From DASVCS01 sp036381495 (lineage in GTDB: Bacteria > Gemmatimonadota > Gemmatimonadetes > Longimicrobiales > RSA9), in NCBI GenBank assembly GCA_036381495.1, contig DASVCS010000135.1, positions 1 to 64,000 of the forward strand: a stretch of DNA of 64,000 nucleotides. The letters are read 5' to 3'. This document shows positions 17,107 through 26,300 of the stretch, piece after piece. How positions within the stretch are numbered: the stretch's first letter is position 1; each line of letters opens with the position of its first letter. The notes under the pieces are model-generated. The model ran no database searches. It was not told the origin of the DNA and saw only the letters and a program-made list of their open reading frames with translations. The translations under genes were made by a program, and so were the position numbers.

Positions 17107-18446
17107 TCGCCTACGGGCTGATCCGACGGAAGCGCGACGGCGAGTCCCTCTCGCCGGATGAGATCGCGTCCTTCTTCCGCGCGTACGGCGAGGGCCGGCT
17201 CCCGGACTACCAGATGGCGGCGTTCCTGATGGCCGTATGCTGTCGCGGTCTGGACGCGACGGAGTTGGCCGCGCTGGTGGACGTCATGGTCGAGTCCGGG
17301 GCCGTCGCGGACCTCGGCGCCGTGCCCGGCCGCAAGGTGGACAAGCACTCGACCGGCGGCGTGGGCGACAAGGTGTCGCTGGTGCTGGCCCCCCTGGCCG
17401 CGTCGCTCGGCGTGGCGGTGCCGATGATGGCGGGACGCGGCCTTGGCCACACGGGCGGCACGCTCGACAAGCTCGAAGCGATCCCGGGGTTTCGGACGGA
17501 CCTGTCGCTCGCCCAATTCCGTGCGCAGCTCGAGCGGATCGGTTGCGCGATCATCGGGCAGACGGACGAGATCGCGCCGCTCGACCGCCGCCTCTACGCT
17601 CTTCGCGACGTGACCGCGACCGTGGAATCGATCCCGCTCATCGCGTCGAGCATCATGAGCAAGAAGCTGGCGGAGGGGATGGACGCCCTGGCGCTGGACG
17701 TGAAGCGCGGGGGCGGCGCGTTCCTCCCGGATCTGGAGGCGGCGCTCGCGCTGGCGCGGACCATGATCGGGATCGGCGAGGCGTACGGCCGCGACGTGGT
17801 GGCGCTGGTCACCGCAATGGACCGACCCCTCGGCTCCGCGGTGGGCAATGCGCTCGAGGTGGAAGAGGCCATCGAGGCGCTCCGCGGTGGCGGGCCGGCG
17901 GATCTCCGCGACGTCGTCACGGCACTGGCGGCCGAGATGCTGGTGCTCGGCGGGGCCGCAGGCGATGTGGCGGAGGGACGTGAGGCCGCGGCCGCAGCGC
18001 TCGCCGATGGCCGTGCGCTCGCCCGGATGGAGCGCATGATCGTTGCGCAGGGAGGCGATCCGGCCGTGCTCGAGAATCCCGCGCTCCTGCCGCGCGCGCC
18101 CTGCGTGGCCGTCCTCGAAGCCGAGACGGATGGCTACGTCGCGCGAGTCGATGCGCGCGCGATCGGAGGGGCGGCGGTCGCGTTGGGGGCGGGGCGGACC
18201 ACGCTCGGCGCGCCGATCGATCCGGCCGTCGGCTTCCGCATCACGACGCGGCCGGGGCAGTGGGTCGTCCGCGGCGCGCCGCTCGGCGCCGTATACGCGC
18301 GGACGCGTGCGGAGGGTGAGCGTGCGCTCCGCGCGCTGCGGGCGGCCATTCCGCTCGCCGAGGCACCGCCCCCGCCGCCGCTCCCGTTGATCTCGCACCG
18401 CGTGACGTCCCGGGGCGTGGAGCGGTGGGAAGCGGCCGCCCCATGA
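17103..18446 (+). CDS. deoA: Pyrimidine-nucleoside / thymidine phosphorylase
   Basis: The 447-residue enzyme splits thymidine (and perhaps uridine) with phosphate in nucleoside salvage. Family signatures are KVDKHSTGGVGDKVSL, MMAGRGLGHTGGTLDKLE, SSIMSKKLAEG and a C-terminal PYNP domain. Its start overlaps otsA (ATGA) and its stop overlaps the next gene (ATGA). This three-gene chain with a trehalose gene is unusual, with no obvious metabolic link. The Pyn/DeoA substrate range cannot be settled by eye. Confidence 0.9.
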   Translation: MIAYGLIRRKRDGESLSPDEIASFFRAYGEGRLPDYQMAAFLMAVCCRGLDATELAALVDVMVESGAVADLGAVPGRKVDKHSTGGVGDKVSLVLAPLAASLGVAVPMMAGRGLGHTGGTLDKLEAIPGFRTDLSLAQFRAQLERIGCAIIGQTDEIAPLDRRLYALRDVTATVESIPLIASSIMSKKLAEGMDALALDVKRGGGAFLPDLEAALALARTMIGIGEAYGRDVVALVTAMDRPLGSAVGNALEVEEAIEALRGGGPADLRDVVTALAAEMLVLGGAAGDVAEGREAAAAALADGRALARMERMIVAQGGDPAVLENPALLPRAPCVAVLEAETDGYVARVDARAIGGAAVALGAGRTTLGAPIDPAVGFRITTRPGQWVVRGAPLGAVYARTRAEGERALRALRAAIPLAEAPPPPPLPLISHRVTSRGVERWEAAAP

Positions 18447-18673
18447 ACCCCGTCCTCGTCTTCGACACGACGCACCACGCCTTGTGGGCGGAAGAGATCG
18501 CACTCGAGCGGGGGCTGGCCGTGCAGGTGATCCCGGCGCCGCCGGCCGCCGCGGCCCGGTGCGACCTGGCGCTCGAGACCCTCCCGGAGGACGTCGAGGC
18601 GCTCACCGCGGCGCTCGCCGCGGCCGGCGTGGCCTTCCGTATCTACGAGGGGAGCGGCGGACCGCCGCAATGA
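18443..18673 (+). CDS. DUF3343-family small protein (putative Se/S carrier-like)
   Basis: The 76-residue protein fits the DUF3343 family: a short ferredoxin-like fold beginning VLVFDTTHHALWAEEIALE, then VQVIPAPPAAAARCDLAL with a single Cys, and a closing GVAFRIYEG. In the family the IPTP-x-Cys segment is thought to carry sulfur or selenium; here one Cys (about residue 40) remains. The ATG at 18443 overlaps the deoA stop, so it is translationally coupled. No selenium gene is nearby. Confidence 0.7.
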   Translation: MNPVLVFDTTHHALWAEEIALERGLAVQVIPAPPAAAARCDLALETLPEDVEALTAALAAAGVAFRIYEGSGGPPQ

Positions 18674-18679
18674 GGCGCT

Positions 18680-20971
18680 CTACCCGCGCGGGATCGTGTC
18701 GCGCGCGAGCGTATCGAGGCGCAGCGTGTCGAGGCGCAGCGTATCCCGCTGCATGGTGTCCGGCGGCGGCAGGAGGTCCTGGCGGAACCCGCCCAGCGGT
18801 GCACCGAACAGCCCTTCCTCGCCCATCCCGCACGCCTCGGTCGGCTCGGTGCCGGGGATGAAGTACTCGGTGTAGGCGTTGGCGGGATCGCACCACTCGG
18901 TCGCCAGCTTGCCTGTTTCGGAATCGATGCGGCGCGTGGTCAGTTCGGCGGGCATGGACCACGGCTCCGGCGGGGTGCGCAACGCATTCTCGCCCACGTA
19001 GATGGAGCTCATGAAATCCGACCAGATCGGGGCCGCGAATCCGCCGCCGGTCGCGCCCGGCGTGATGGTCTCGGGCGTGTCGAAGCCGAGCCAGACCGCC
19101 GCGAGGAGGTCGGGCGTGAAGCCGACGAACCACACGTTCGTGTAGTCGTTCGTCGTGCCGGTCTTGCCCGCTGCGGGGACGTCGTAGGGGAGGTAGGGTC
19201 CCCACACCGTGTCGCGCACGGCGTTGTAGGCGGTGCCGTGATCGACGACGTCGCGGAGGAGGTCCAGCATGATGGAGGCGGTCAGGGGATCGAGCACGCG
19301 TTCGCGCTCCGGCTGCGTCTCCCAGAGCACGCGGCCCTCGGCATCCTCGACCCGGAGGATCGCGCGTGGCGTGGTGCGGAAGCCCTGCGTCGCGAACACG
19401 GTGTACGCCTCGGCCACCTGGATCGGGATCGTGGCTGCGGCGCCGATCGCGATCGCCGGCACGCGCTGGATCGGCGTCCGGATCCCCATGCGGCGCGCGT
19501 ACTGTACCACGGTCTCGAGTCCGACCTCCATGGCCAACTTCACGGCGACGATGTTGACGGACCGGCGGAGCGCCTCGCGGAGCGTCAGCGGCCCCTTGAA
19601 GTCGCCGCTGTAGTTGCTCGGCGTCCACATGGTGCCATCCTGCTGGGGGATCATCAACGGCGCATCGTAGATCACGTGCGACGCCGGAATGCGGCTGGCG
19701 ATCGCGGCCGTGTAGACGAACGGCTTGAAGACGGACCCCGGCTGGCGTAGCGCCTGGAGCGCGCGGTTGAACTTCGAGTCATCGAAGTCGCGGCCGCCGA
19801 CCATCGCGCGGATCTCGCCGGTCTCCGGTTCGAGCGCGATGAGCATCCCCTGGAGATAGGGCGTCGCGGTGGCGTTCGCGGCCTTGGCCGCCGCCTGCGC
19901 CTTCTCGCTCTCCTTCTCCTTCTCCTTGATCTCGGCGTACGTGGCGTGCGTGAACCTCGGATCGCCTTCGATGCGGAGCCAGCCCCGCTCCATGGCCTCC
20001 CGCGCGCGGCGCTGCATCTCGAGGTCGAGCGAGGTGTAGATCCTGTACCCCTTGCGATACAGGTCGGGCCCGTAGCGGTCGTCCAGCATGCGCCGGACCC
20101 ACTCGACGAAGTAGGGTGCGACCGCGCCCTCGTCGTTCGTGTGGGCGTCCTCGGGGAGCGGCTCGCGCATCCAGCGTTCGGCGTCCTCACGACTCAGATA
20201 GCCCTGTTCCGCCATCAGGCGGAGCACGAGATTGCGCCGCTGGAGCGCCGCCTCCGGATTCTTGAACGGCGAGTAGTACTCGGGGAGGTTGATCACGGCG
20301 GCGAGGAGCGCGGCCTCCGCGGGGTTCACCTCGGTTGCCGACTTGCCGAAGAACCACTGCGCGGCGGATTCGATGCCGTAGTGTCCGCGGCCGTAGTTCA
20401 CCTGGTTGATGTACGCCTCGAGGATCAACTCCTTGGTGTAGACCTTCTCGAGCTCGATCGCGACCTTGAGCTCCTTGAGCTTGCGCCGGAACCGCTGCTC
20501 GAAGCCGAGTTCCTCGACCCACATGTGCCGGGCGAGCTGCTGGGTGATGGTGCTGCCGCCACCGGCGATCTCGCCCTGGAGCACCATGTTGACTGCGGCG
20601 CGCGCGATGCCGCGGAGATCGAAGCCGTGGTGTTGGTAGAAGCGCTTGTCTTCGATCGCGATGAAGGCCTGCGGCACGTAATCCGGGAGCGCGGCGAGCG
20701 CGATCGGCGTGCGCCGCTGGCGGAACAGCTCGGCCAGGACCTGGCCGTCGTGGCTCAGGATCTTCGTGGACTGCTGCGGCTCCCAGACGTAGATCTGCGC
20801 GATCGAGGGACAGTCGTGGCAGACCGTCCGCCAGCTTCCGAGCGCGAAGCCCGCGCCGAGCGCAGCCAAGCAGAGCAGCCCGACGACCGCCGCGACGGTC
20901 AGCGTGCGACGGTGGGGGATCGCCTCGAGCAGGGCACGCCACTTCGTTCTGAAATCGGGCATCGCGGGCAT
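18680..20971 (-). CDS. Penicillin-binding protein 1A (bifunctional)
   Basis: This class A PBP of 763 residues polymerises and cross-links peptidoglycan. It has a short cytoplasmic segment and one membrane helix (TVAAVVGLLCLAALGAGFAL). The transglycosylase domain shows EDKRFYQHHGFD and GGSTITQQLARHM. The transpeptidase domain has the Ser-x-x-Lys GSVFKPF, the SVN motif (RRSVNIVAVK) and KTGTTND. The C-terminus ends in five pentads starting with Asp-Thr (DTMQR, DTLRL, DTLRL, DTLAR, DTIPR), an unusual repeat tail. The start is ATG 20971; ATG 20962 is possible. It is convergent with the DUF3343 gene, 6 bp apart. Confidence 0.92.
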   Translation of the reverse strand: MPAMPDFRTKWRALLEAIPHRRTLTVAAVVGLLCLAALGAGFALGSWRTVCHDCPSIAQIYVWEPQQSTKILSHDGQVLAELFRQRRTPIALAALPDYVPQAFIAIEDKRFYQHHGFDLRGIARAAVNMVLQGEIAGGGSTITQQLARHMWVEELGFEQRFRRKLKELKVAIELEKVYTKELILEAYINQVNYGRGHYGIESAAQWFFGKSATEVNPAEAALLAAVINLPEYYSPFKNPEAALQRRNLVLRLMAEQGYLSREDAERWMREPLPEDAHTNDEGAVAPYFVEWVRRMLDDRYGPDLYRKGYRIYTSLDLEMQRRAREAMERGWLRIEGDPRFTHATYAEIKEKEKESEKAQAAAKAANATATPYLQGMLIALEPETGEIRAMVGGRDFDDSKFNRALQALRQPGSVFKPFVYTAAIASRIPASHVIYDAPLMIPQQDGTMWTPSNYSGDFKGPLTLREALRRSVNIVAVKLAMEVGLETVVQYARRMGIRTPIQRVPAIAIGAAATIPIQVAEAYTVFATQGFRTTPRAILRVEDAEGRVLWETQPERERVLDPLTASIMLDLLRDVVDHGTAYNAVRDTVWGPYLPYDVPAAGKTGTTNDYTNVWFVGFTPDLLAAVWLGFDTPETITPGATGGGFAAPIWSDFMSSIYVGENALRTPPEPWSMPAELTTRRIDSETGKLATEWCDPANAYTEYFIPGTEPTEACGMGEEGLFGAPLGGFRQDLLPPPDTMQRDTLRLDTLRLDTLARDTIPRG

Positions 20972-21585
20972 GGGCCGTTTCGATGGGTCGGGGTCAGCGC
21001 GTCGGTCGTGGTACACTCCCAAGTTGGGGCGGGTTTCGCCGGAGGGAAAGGGGGCGGCGTGCGCGGGGGGGTCGGCGGTGTGGCGTGTGGGTGTGCGGGC
21101 GGCGCGCAGCCATGCCGCGCTTGACAGCACGGTCGTGCGCTTCCAATTATAGCGTTCCCCCCTGAAGCGACGCGGAGGAGGAGGATGGATCGCCCGGGCC
21201 GGGCCGACCCTGCGAAGCGGCACCGGCCTTTGCGTACCGTCCATTCTCCCGGGCAGATCACGCGTTTCACGTTTGCGCCGGAGTGATCGCCCGTTTCGGC
21301 GGGCGGCGCGCCCCGGAGGAGGGCCGGGCCGTCGTCGCTCGCATCAAGGAGCCATCGGTTGCCTGCGAACCACGCAAGAGGTCTGGTCGTCGCCCGGTGC
21401 GGACACCGGGAGATGCGGGCGCTGCGACCGGCAGCGCCCGGTGCATCGGAGCGCGGAGGTTCGCGCGCCACCGCACGGATGCACGATGGCTGCGTTGTTG
21501 GCGGCGCGTTTCTGGAGCAGGCGGGCGCCGCGCCGGGTGGCTCGCGTCGCGGCAGCCTGGCGGCGTCTGGTTCCCGCCGGCGGGG
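20972..21585. other. Gene-free region upstream of the ECF sigma gene
   Basis: This 614-bp gap lies between the divergent PBP and sigma genes. A strong plus-strand promoter at 21121-21150 would give a ~430-nt leader before the sigma start. The sigma frame stays open back to 21283, but that translation is an Arg-rich shadow with no sigma-like features. No RNA gene was recognised. Confidence 0.55.
21121..21150 (+). promoter_or_regulatory. Strong promoter upstream of the sigma/SusCD locus
   Basis: A perfect -35 TTGACA (21121-21126) and a -10-like AATTAT (21145-21150) are 18 bp apart; ATTATA and TTATAG overlap the latter. A short inverted repeat, GCACG-GT-CGTGC (21127-21138), occupies the spacer directly after the -35, which suggests an operator. 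Confidence 0.5.
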
Positions 21586-22176
21586 ATGATGATCGAGCGC
21601 CGCCCGCCGAGGCCAGCCGAGGCTGGCGAACGTGATGTCGACGATGGCGCGCTCGTAGCCCGGCTCGGCGCGGGCGACAGCGGCGCACTGGACGAGCTGC
21701 TGCGGTGCTACTGGCCGGAAGTCTTCGCGTACGCCCGCCGGATCCTGGGTTCCGCCGATGCGGCCGAAGACGTCGCGCAATCGACCTTCATCCGGCTGTG
21801 GCAGCGGAGGACCAAGCTGGGTCCGCACGGCTCCCTCCGCTTCCTCCTCCTCCGGATCGCCCGAAACTTCGCACTGAATGAAGACCGGGCACGGCGACGC
21901 CGCTCCCACCGGCGGCACGCGCCCGGAACCGCCACGCCGGCGACATCGACGACGCCGCTGACCAGCATCCTGGACGCGGAGCTCGAGGAGGCGGTCGAAC
22001 GCGCCATCGCGGCGCTCCCGGAACGGCGGCGCCAGATCTTCGTCCTCAGCCGGTATCACGGGCTCTCGTACAGGGAGATCGCGGATCTTCTGGACCTCTC
22101 GCCGCAGACGGTCGCCAACCAGATGAGCGCCGCGCTGACCGCGCTGCGACGCGCGCTCGCGGATCACCTCACCTGA
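21586..22176 (+). CDS. ECF sigma factor (RpoE/FecI type)
   Basis: The 196-residue sigma factor has region 2 (ALDELLRCYWPEVFAYARRILGSADAAEDVAQSTFIRLW) and region 4 (ALPERRRQIFVLSRYHGLSYREIADLLDLS then a helix-turn-helix), but no region 3. ECF sigmas next to FecR and a TonB receptor act in cell-surface signalling. Two adjacent ATGs (21586, 21589) follow a GGCGGGG that may serve as ribosome site. It is followed after 169 bp by fecR and then susC/susD. Confidence 0.88.
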   Translation: MMIERRPPRPAEAGERDVDDGALVARLGAGDSGALDELLRCYWPEVFAYARRILGSADAAEDVAQSTFIRLWQRRTKLGPHGSLRFLLLRIARNFALNEDRARRRRSHRRHAPGTATPATSTTPLTSILDAELEEAVERAIAALPERRRQIFVLSRYHGLSYREIADLLDLSPQTVANQMSAALTALRRALADHLT

Positions 22177-22345
22177 GCTTACCTGACCGTTGTTCACGGG
22201 CGCTCGGCGGCGCGCGCACGACCGGGCGCCCTGGCCGCCGCTCCCGGGGGACACCCGAGTAGTAGAAGGTCCGGGCCGGCGGTGTGTATTGATCGTGGAC
22301 GAGGCCGGGTTCGCGTCCGGTCCCGCCCCAGAGCAGAAAAGGCGC

Positions 22346-23335
22346 ATGGAGAATCGCGGTCGCGAGATGGACGAGCTGATCATCGAGTCGCTTCAGGGGA
22401 ACGCCACCGAGGCCGAGGAGGCTGCACTCCGCGCCTGGCGGCGAGCGTCGCTCGATAACGAGGCGCGATACCGTGCGCTGGCCCAGATCTGGGAGTTGAC
22501 GGGCGCGGTGTCGTTCGCAGCGGCACCAACTCCGCCGGCGGCCGAAATCATCGCCGCAGCGGAAGCCGACACTTCCGTCCTGCACCTTCGCCCGCGCGGC
22601 ATGACGCGCGCAGCCCGTTGGCTCCGCTGGGGCGCGGCCGCGGCCGCCGTGGTCGCGATCGGCCTGGCGCTCGGCAGGTGGCTGGCTCCGCAAGGAGAAG
22701 CGGGCCGATCCGATGTCGCCGTCTACACCACGGGGCCCGGCGATATGCGCACGGTCAAGCTCGCGGATGGCAGCGTCATCCGTTTGGCCGGAAACACGGT
22801 CGTCCGGTTCCGCAACGGCGCGGTGCGTGATGCCTGGCTGGAAGGTCAGGCATTCTTCGCGGTGGCAGAACGAGGCGGCAGTCCCTTCATCGTCCGTACG
22901 CGCGGCGGCGAAGCGCGCGTGCTCGGCACACGGTTCGCGCTGACATCGGATGACCGAGGGCTGAAGCTCGTCGTGGTGGAGGGCCGGGTCGAACTGGCCG
23001 CGAACGAGGGGACCGTCCAGGTGGCCGCAGGGGAGGGGACCCGTGTGGTGGACGGCCGCCGACCGGTGGTGCAGCCCATTCCCGATGTGCACGAGGCGGT
23101 GAGTTGGCTCGGCGATGTCCTGATCTTTCAGGACACGCCGCTGGCGCAGGCCATCGCCGAGGTCGAGCAGCATTACGGCGTCTCGGTCGTGTTGGCCGAT
23201 TCCACGGTGCGCCAGCGCACGGTCACCGCAGTCTTCACCGATCAGGACTTTTCCCAGGTCTTCACGACGATCTGTCGGGTCGTCGACCTGAATTGCACTC
23301 GTACGGCAACCGGCGGGGCCATCCTCCCGGAATGA
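22346..23335 (+). CDS. FecR-type anti-sigma factor
   Basis: The 329-residue protein has a cytoplasmic N-terminal region (about 90 residues, the anti-sigma part), one membrane helix (WGAAAAAVVAIGLALG), the periplasmic FecR domain (GDMRTVKLADGSVIRLAGNT, EGQAFFAV, GTRFAL) and a C-terminal DUF4974-like domain (VLIFQDTPLAQAIAEVEQHYGV). In this family the periplasmic part reads the STN domain of the TonB receptor and the N-terminus holds the sigma factor. The start is ATG 22346; an upstream in-frame TTG at 22190 gives a poor N-terminus. The position between sigma and receptor genes supports the role. Confidence 0.9.
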   Translation: MENRGREMDELIIESLQGNATEAEEAALRAWRRASLDNEARYRALAQIWELTGAVSFAAAPTPPAAEIIAAAEADTSVLHLRPRGMTRAARWLRWGAAAAAVVAIGLALGRWLAPQGEAGRSDVAVYTTGPGDMRTVKLADGSVIRLAGNTVVRFRNGAVRDAWLEGQAFFAVAERGGSPFIVRTRGGEARVLGTRFALTSDDRGLKLVVVEGRVELAANEGTVQVAAGEGTRVVDGRRPVVQPIPDVHEAVSWLGDVLIFQDTPLAQAIAEVEQHYGVSVVLADSTVRQRTVTAVFTDQDFSQVFTTICRVVDLNCTRTATGGAILPE

Positions 23336-23385
23336 CGCCGGTGGGGCCGTGGATCGGGGACATCACGCTTCCGACGGAGGTTGCC

Positions 23386-26300
23386 ATGAGTCGCATCGCA
23401 TGGTCGGGATTGATCGCCGTCCTCACCCTTGGCTCCGGTAGTACGGCGATGGGTCAGGTGAATCACCGCGTCATTGCGGCTGCCGAGCGCGGTCCGGTTG
23501 CGGCAACCCATCGCGAGGATGTCTCGCTGCTCGATGAGCCGGCGCGGCTGGACATCGAGGACGTGTCGATAGCGACGGGCCTGCTGGAACTCCAGCGGCA
23601 ATCGGGGATCCCGGTGGCGTACAGTCCCAGCCTGCTGCCCGCGGGTCGACGCGTGACCTGCCGGTGTACGGACGTGACGGTGCGGGATGCACTGGACCGG
23701 ATCCTGTCCGGGACGCGGCTGGGGTACGCGGAGTACGGCGGGCAGGTGCTCATCGAAGTCGGCCGCCCGAGACCGCGGCTGACGCACACCCGTAACGTCC
23801 GGCTCGTCTCTCTCGAGCCGGCGGCCCGGGATGCGACAATGGCGCCGCGTAGGGTGCTGCGCCCGCAGGCGTTCCGCATTGCCGGCGTCGTCGTGAACGA
23901 GGAGAACGGCGCGCCGATCGCGGGAGCGACGGTCTCGCTGGCGGGGAGCGACAGAGAGGTCCTCACCGATGCGCAGGGGCGCTTCGAACTCCGCGCGTTG
24001 CGGGCGGGCACCCGGCGGATCGAGGTTCGGAAGTCCGGCTACCGGACGCTCTCGGATGCGATCCGGCCCGGCCGGGATGTGGCGGTGTTGGAGATGAGCC
24101 CATCGCTCTTCGGTCGGCGCGCCGGCAGTATCACGGGTCGGGTGACGGCCGAGGCGACGGGCGAGCCGCTGGCCGGCGTTCAAATCTTTCTCGAAGGGAC
24201 CTCTCTCGGGGCGCTCACGCAGGACAACGGCCGCTACCTGATCCAGAACGTACCGGATGGCATCTACACGGTCGTCGCGCGTTTCATCGGCTACGCGGAC
24301 GGCCGGAGCGACAACGTCGCGGTCACGGGAGCGGGTACGGTGGTGGTGGATTTCGCGCTCTCGACGCAGGTCCTCACACTCGAGGAGGTCGTCGTCACCG
24401 GCGTGGCGGACCCCATCGCGGGCGTGAAGCTGCCGTTCTCGGTCGGCCGGATCAGCGGCGAGAACGTCTCGTCCGTGCCGACGACGGGCTCGGCCGCGAC
24501 GGCCTTGCAGGGGAAGGTGGCGGGCGTCTCCGTCATCCGAGCGAGCGGCCAACCCGGTTCCGGCGCCTACATCCTGCTCCGGACCCCGACGAGCATCGAG
24601 AAGGACAACAGTCCGCTCTTCGTGGTGGACGGGATCCCCATGGGCTCGAGCTTCAGTGGCACGACGGCCGACCTCGCCACCATGGACATCGAGAGCATCG
24701 AGGTGGTCAAGGGCGCGGCCGCGGCGTCGCTCTACGGCTCGCGCGCGGCCAACGGCGTCATCCAGATCCGGACGAAGCGGGGCAGCGGCGTCGCGGAAGG
24801 TGAGACGCGCTTCGAGCTCCGCACCGAGTACGGGGTCAGCCGGGCGCCACAGGAGTATCCGCTCGCTACGCACCACAACTATGTGACGAACGCGCAGGGG
24901 CAATGGCTGGACGAAGACGGCAACGTCACCACGGACCTCGATGAGCGCGTGGTAGACGGCGTAGGGATCATGGACAATCCTTACGGCATCCCGATCTACA
25001 ACAACATCAAGGCGTTCTATCAGCCCGGCCGGTTCCTGCGGACATCGCTCTCGGTCGCGCAGAACAGTCGCAACACGAACTTCCTGCTGTCGTTCGAGAA
25101 CCACCACGACCGGGGCGCACTGGAGAACAACGACGGCTACTGGCGGCGCGGCGCGCGGCTCAATCTCGACCACCGAATCGGGACGAGCCTCAACCTGGGT
25201 GCGACCGTCTATCACAGCCGGTCGTGGCAGGACGAACTCTCCGGCGGAGGGAGCGGGAGCGAGGGCGGGATCTTCTGGGACCTGCTCATGTACCCGCCGG
25301 AGGTCGACCTCGGCAAGAAGGGGCCGGACGGGCAGTACCTGCAAGCGCCCGACCCGAACATTCCGCAGGAGAACCCGATCTGGCGCCAGGCGACGCGCGA
25401 CAATTTCGAGGAGCGCGCGCGCACACAGGCGAGCCTGACCGCCCGATTCAGTCCGCTGGGGTGGCTCACGTTCACGGGGCTGGCGAGTTACGACCGGGCC
25501 GCGATTCAGGAGCAGATCTACGTTCCGAAGGGGACCCCGCTTTCGATCACGCAGGACAACCCATCCAGCGGGCGGTTCTTCCGAAGCGACCGCACGGTCA
25601 ACACGTACAACGCATCGTTCGGCGCCAACCTCCTTCATCGCTTCGGCGACTTGACGGCGCGGCTGAACGTGTTGGGCACCATGGAGCGTGAGGAGAACCG
25701 CTACATCGACGCGGATGGGCAGGACCTGCTGGTGGTGGACGTCCCGGATATCGGCGTCGCGCGGGACCAGGCGGGTTCGTCCTCGTATCTCGAGATTCGG
25801 GGGAATGGGTATTACGGTCAGGTCGGGCTGGACTACGGGGGGAAGTACGTGGGCGACTTCCTGGTCCGGCGAGATGGCAGCTCGCTCTTCGGGCCCGAGG
25901 AGCGTTGGCAGACCTACTACCGGGGCTCGGCAGCGTATCTGCTGTCGGAGGAGCCGTGGTGGCCGTTCGCGGCGCTGAACCTTTTCAAGATTCGCTACGC
26001 GATCGGTACCGCGGGCGGGCGGCCGGACTTCAATGACCGGTACGAGACCTGGGGGGTCGACGGCGAGACCGGGCTCGTCAGCAAGGGCACGCTGGGCAAC
26101 CGCGCGCTCAAGCCGGCGCGGAAGACGGAACAGGAGATCGGCATCGACCTGATCGCATGGGATCGTTACTCGCTCATCCTGAGCTACGTAACGCAGACTA
26201 CCGAAGACCAGCTGATCACCCTGGTGATCCCGGCCGTGACCGGGTACGGCTCGCAGGTGGGCAACGCCGGTACCCAGAAGGGCACAACCTACGAGGCCAC

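Noticed and set aside
20899..22383. Minus-strand frame of 494 codons across the sigma gene and its leader
   Set aside because: Low-complexity Arg/Pro/Ala translation opposite a clear ECF sigma gene.
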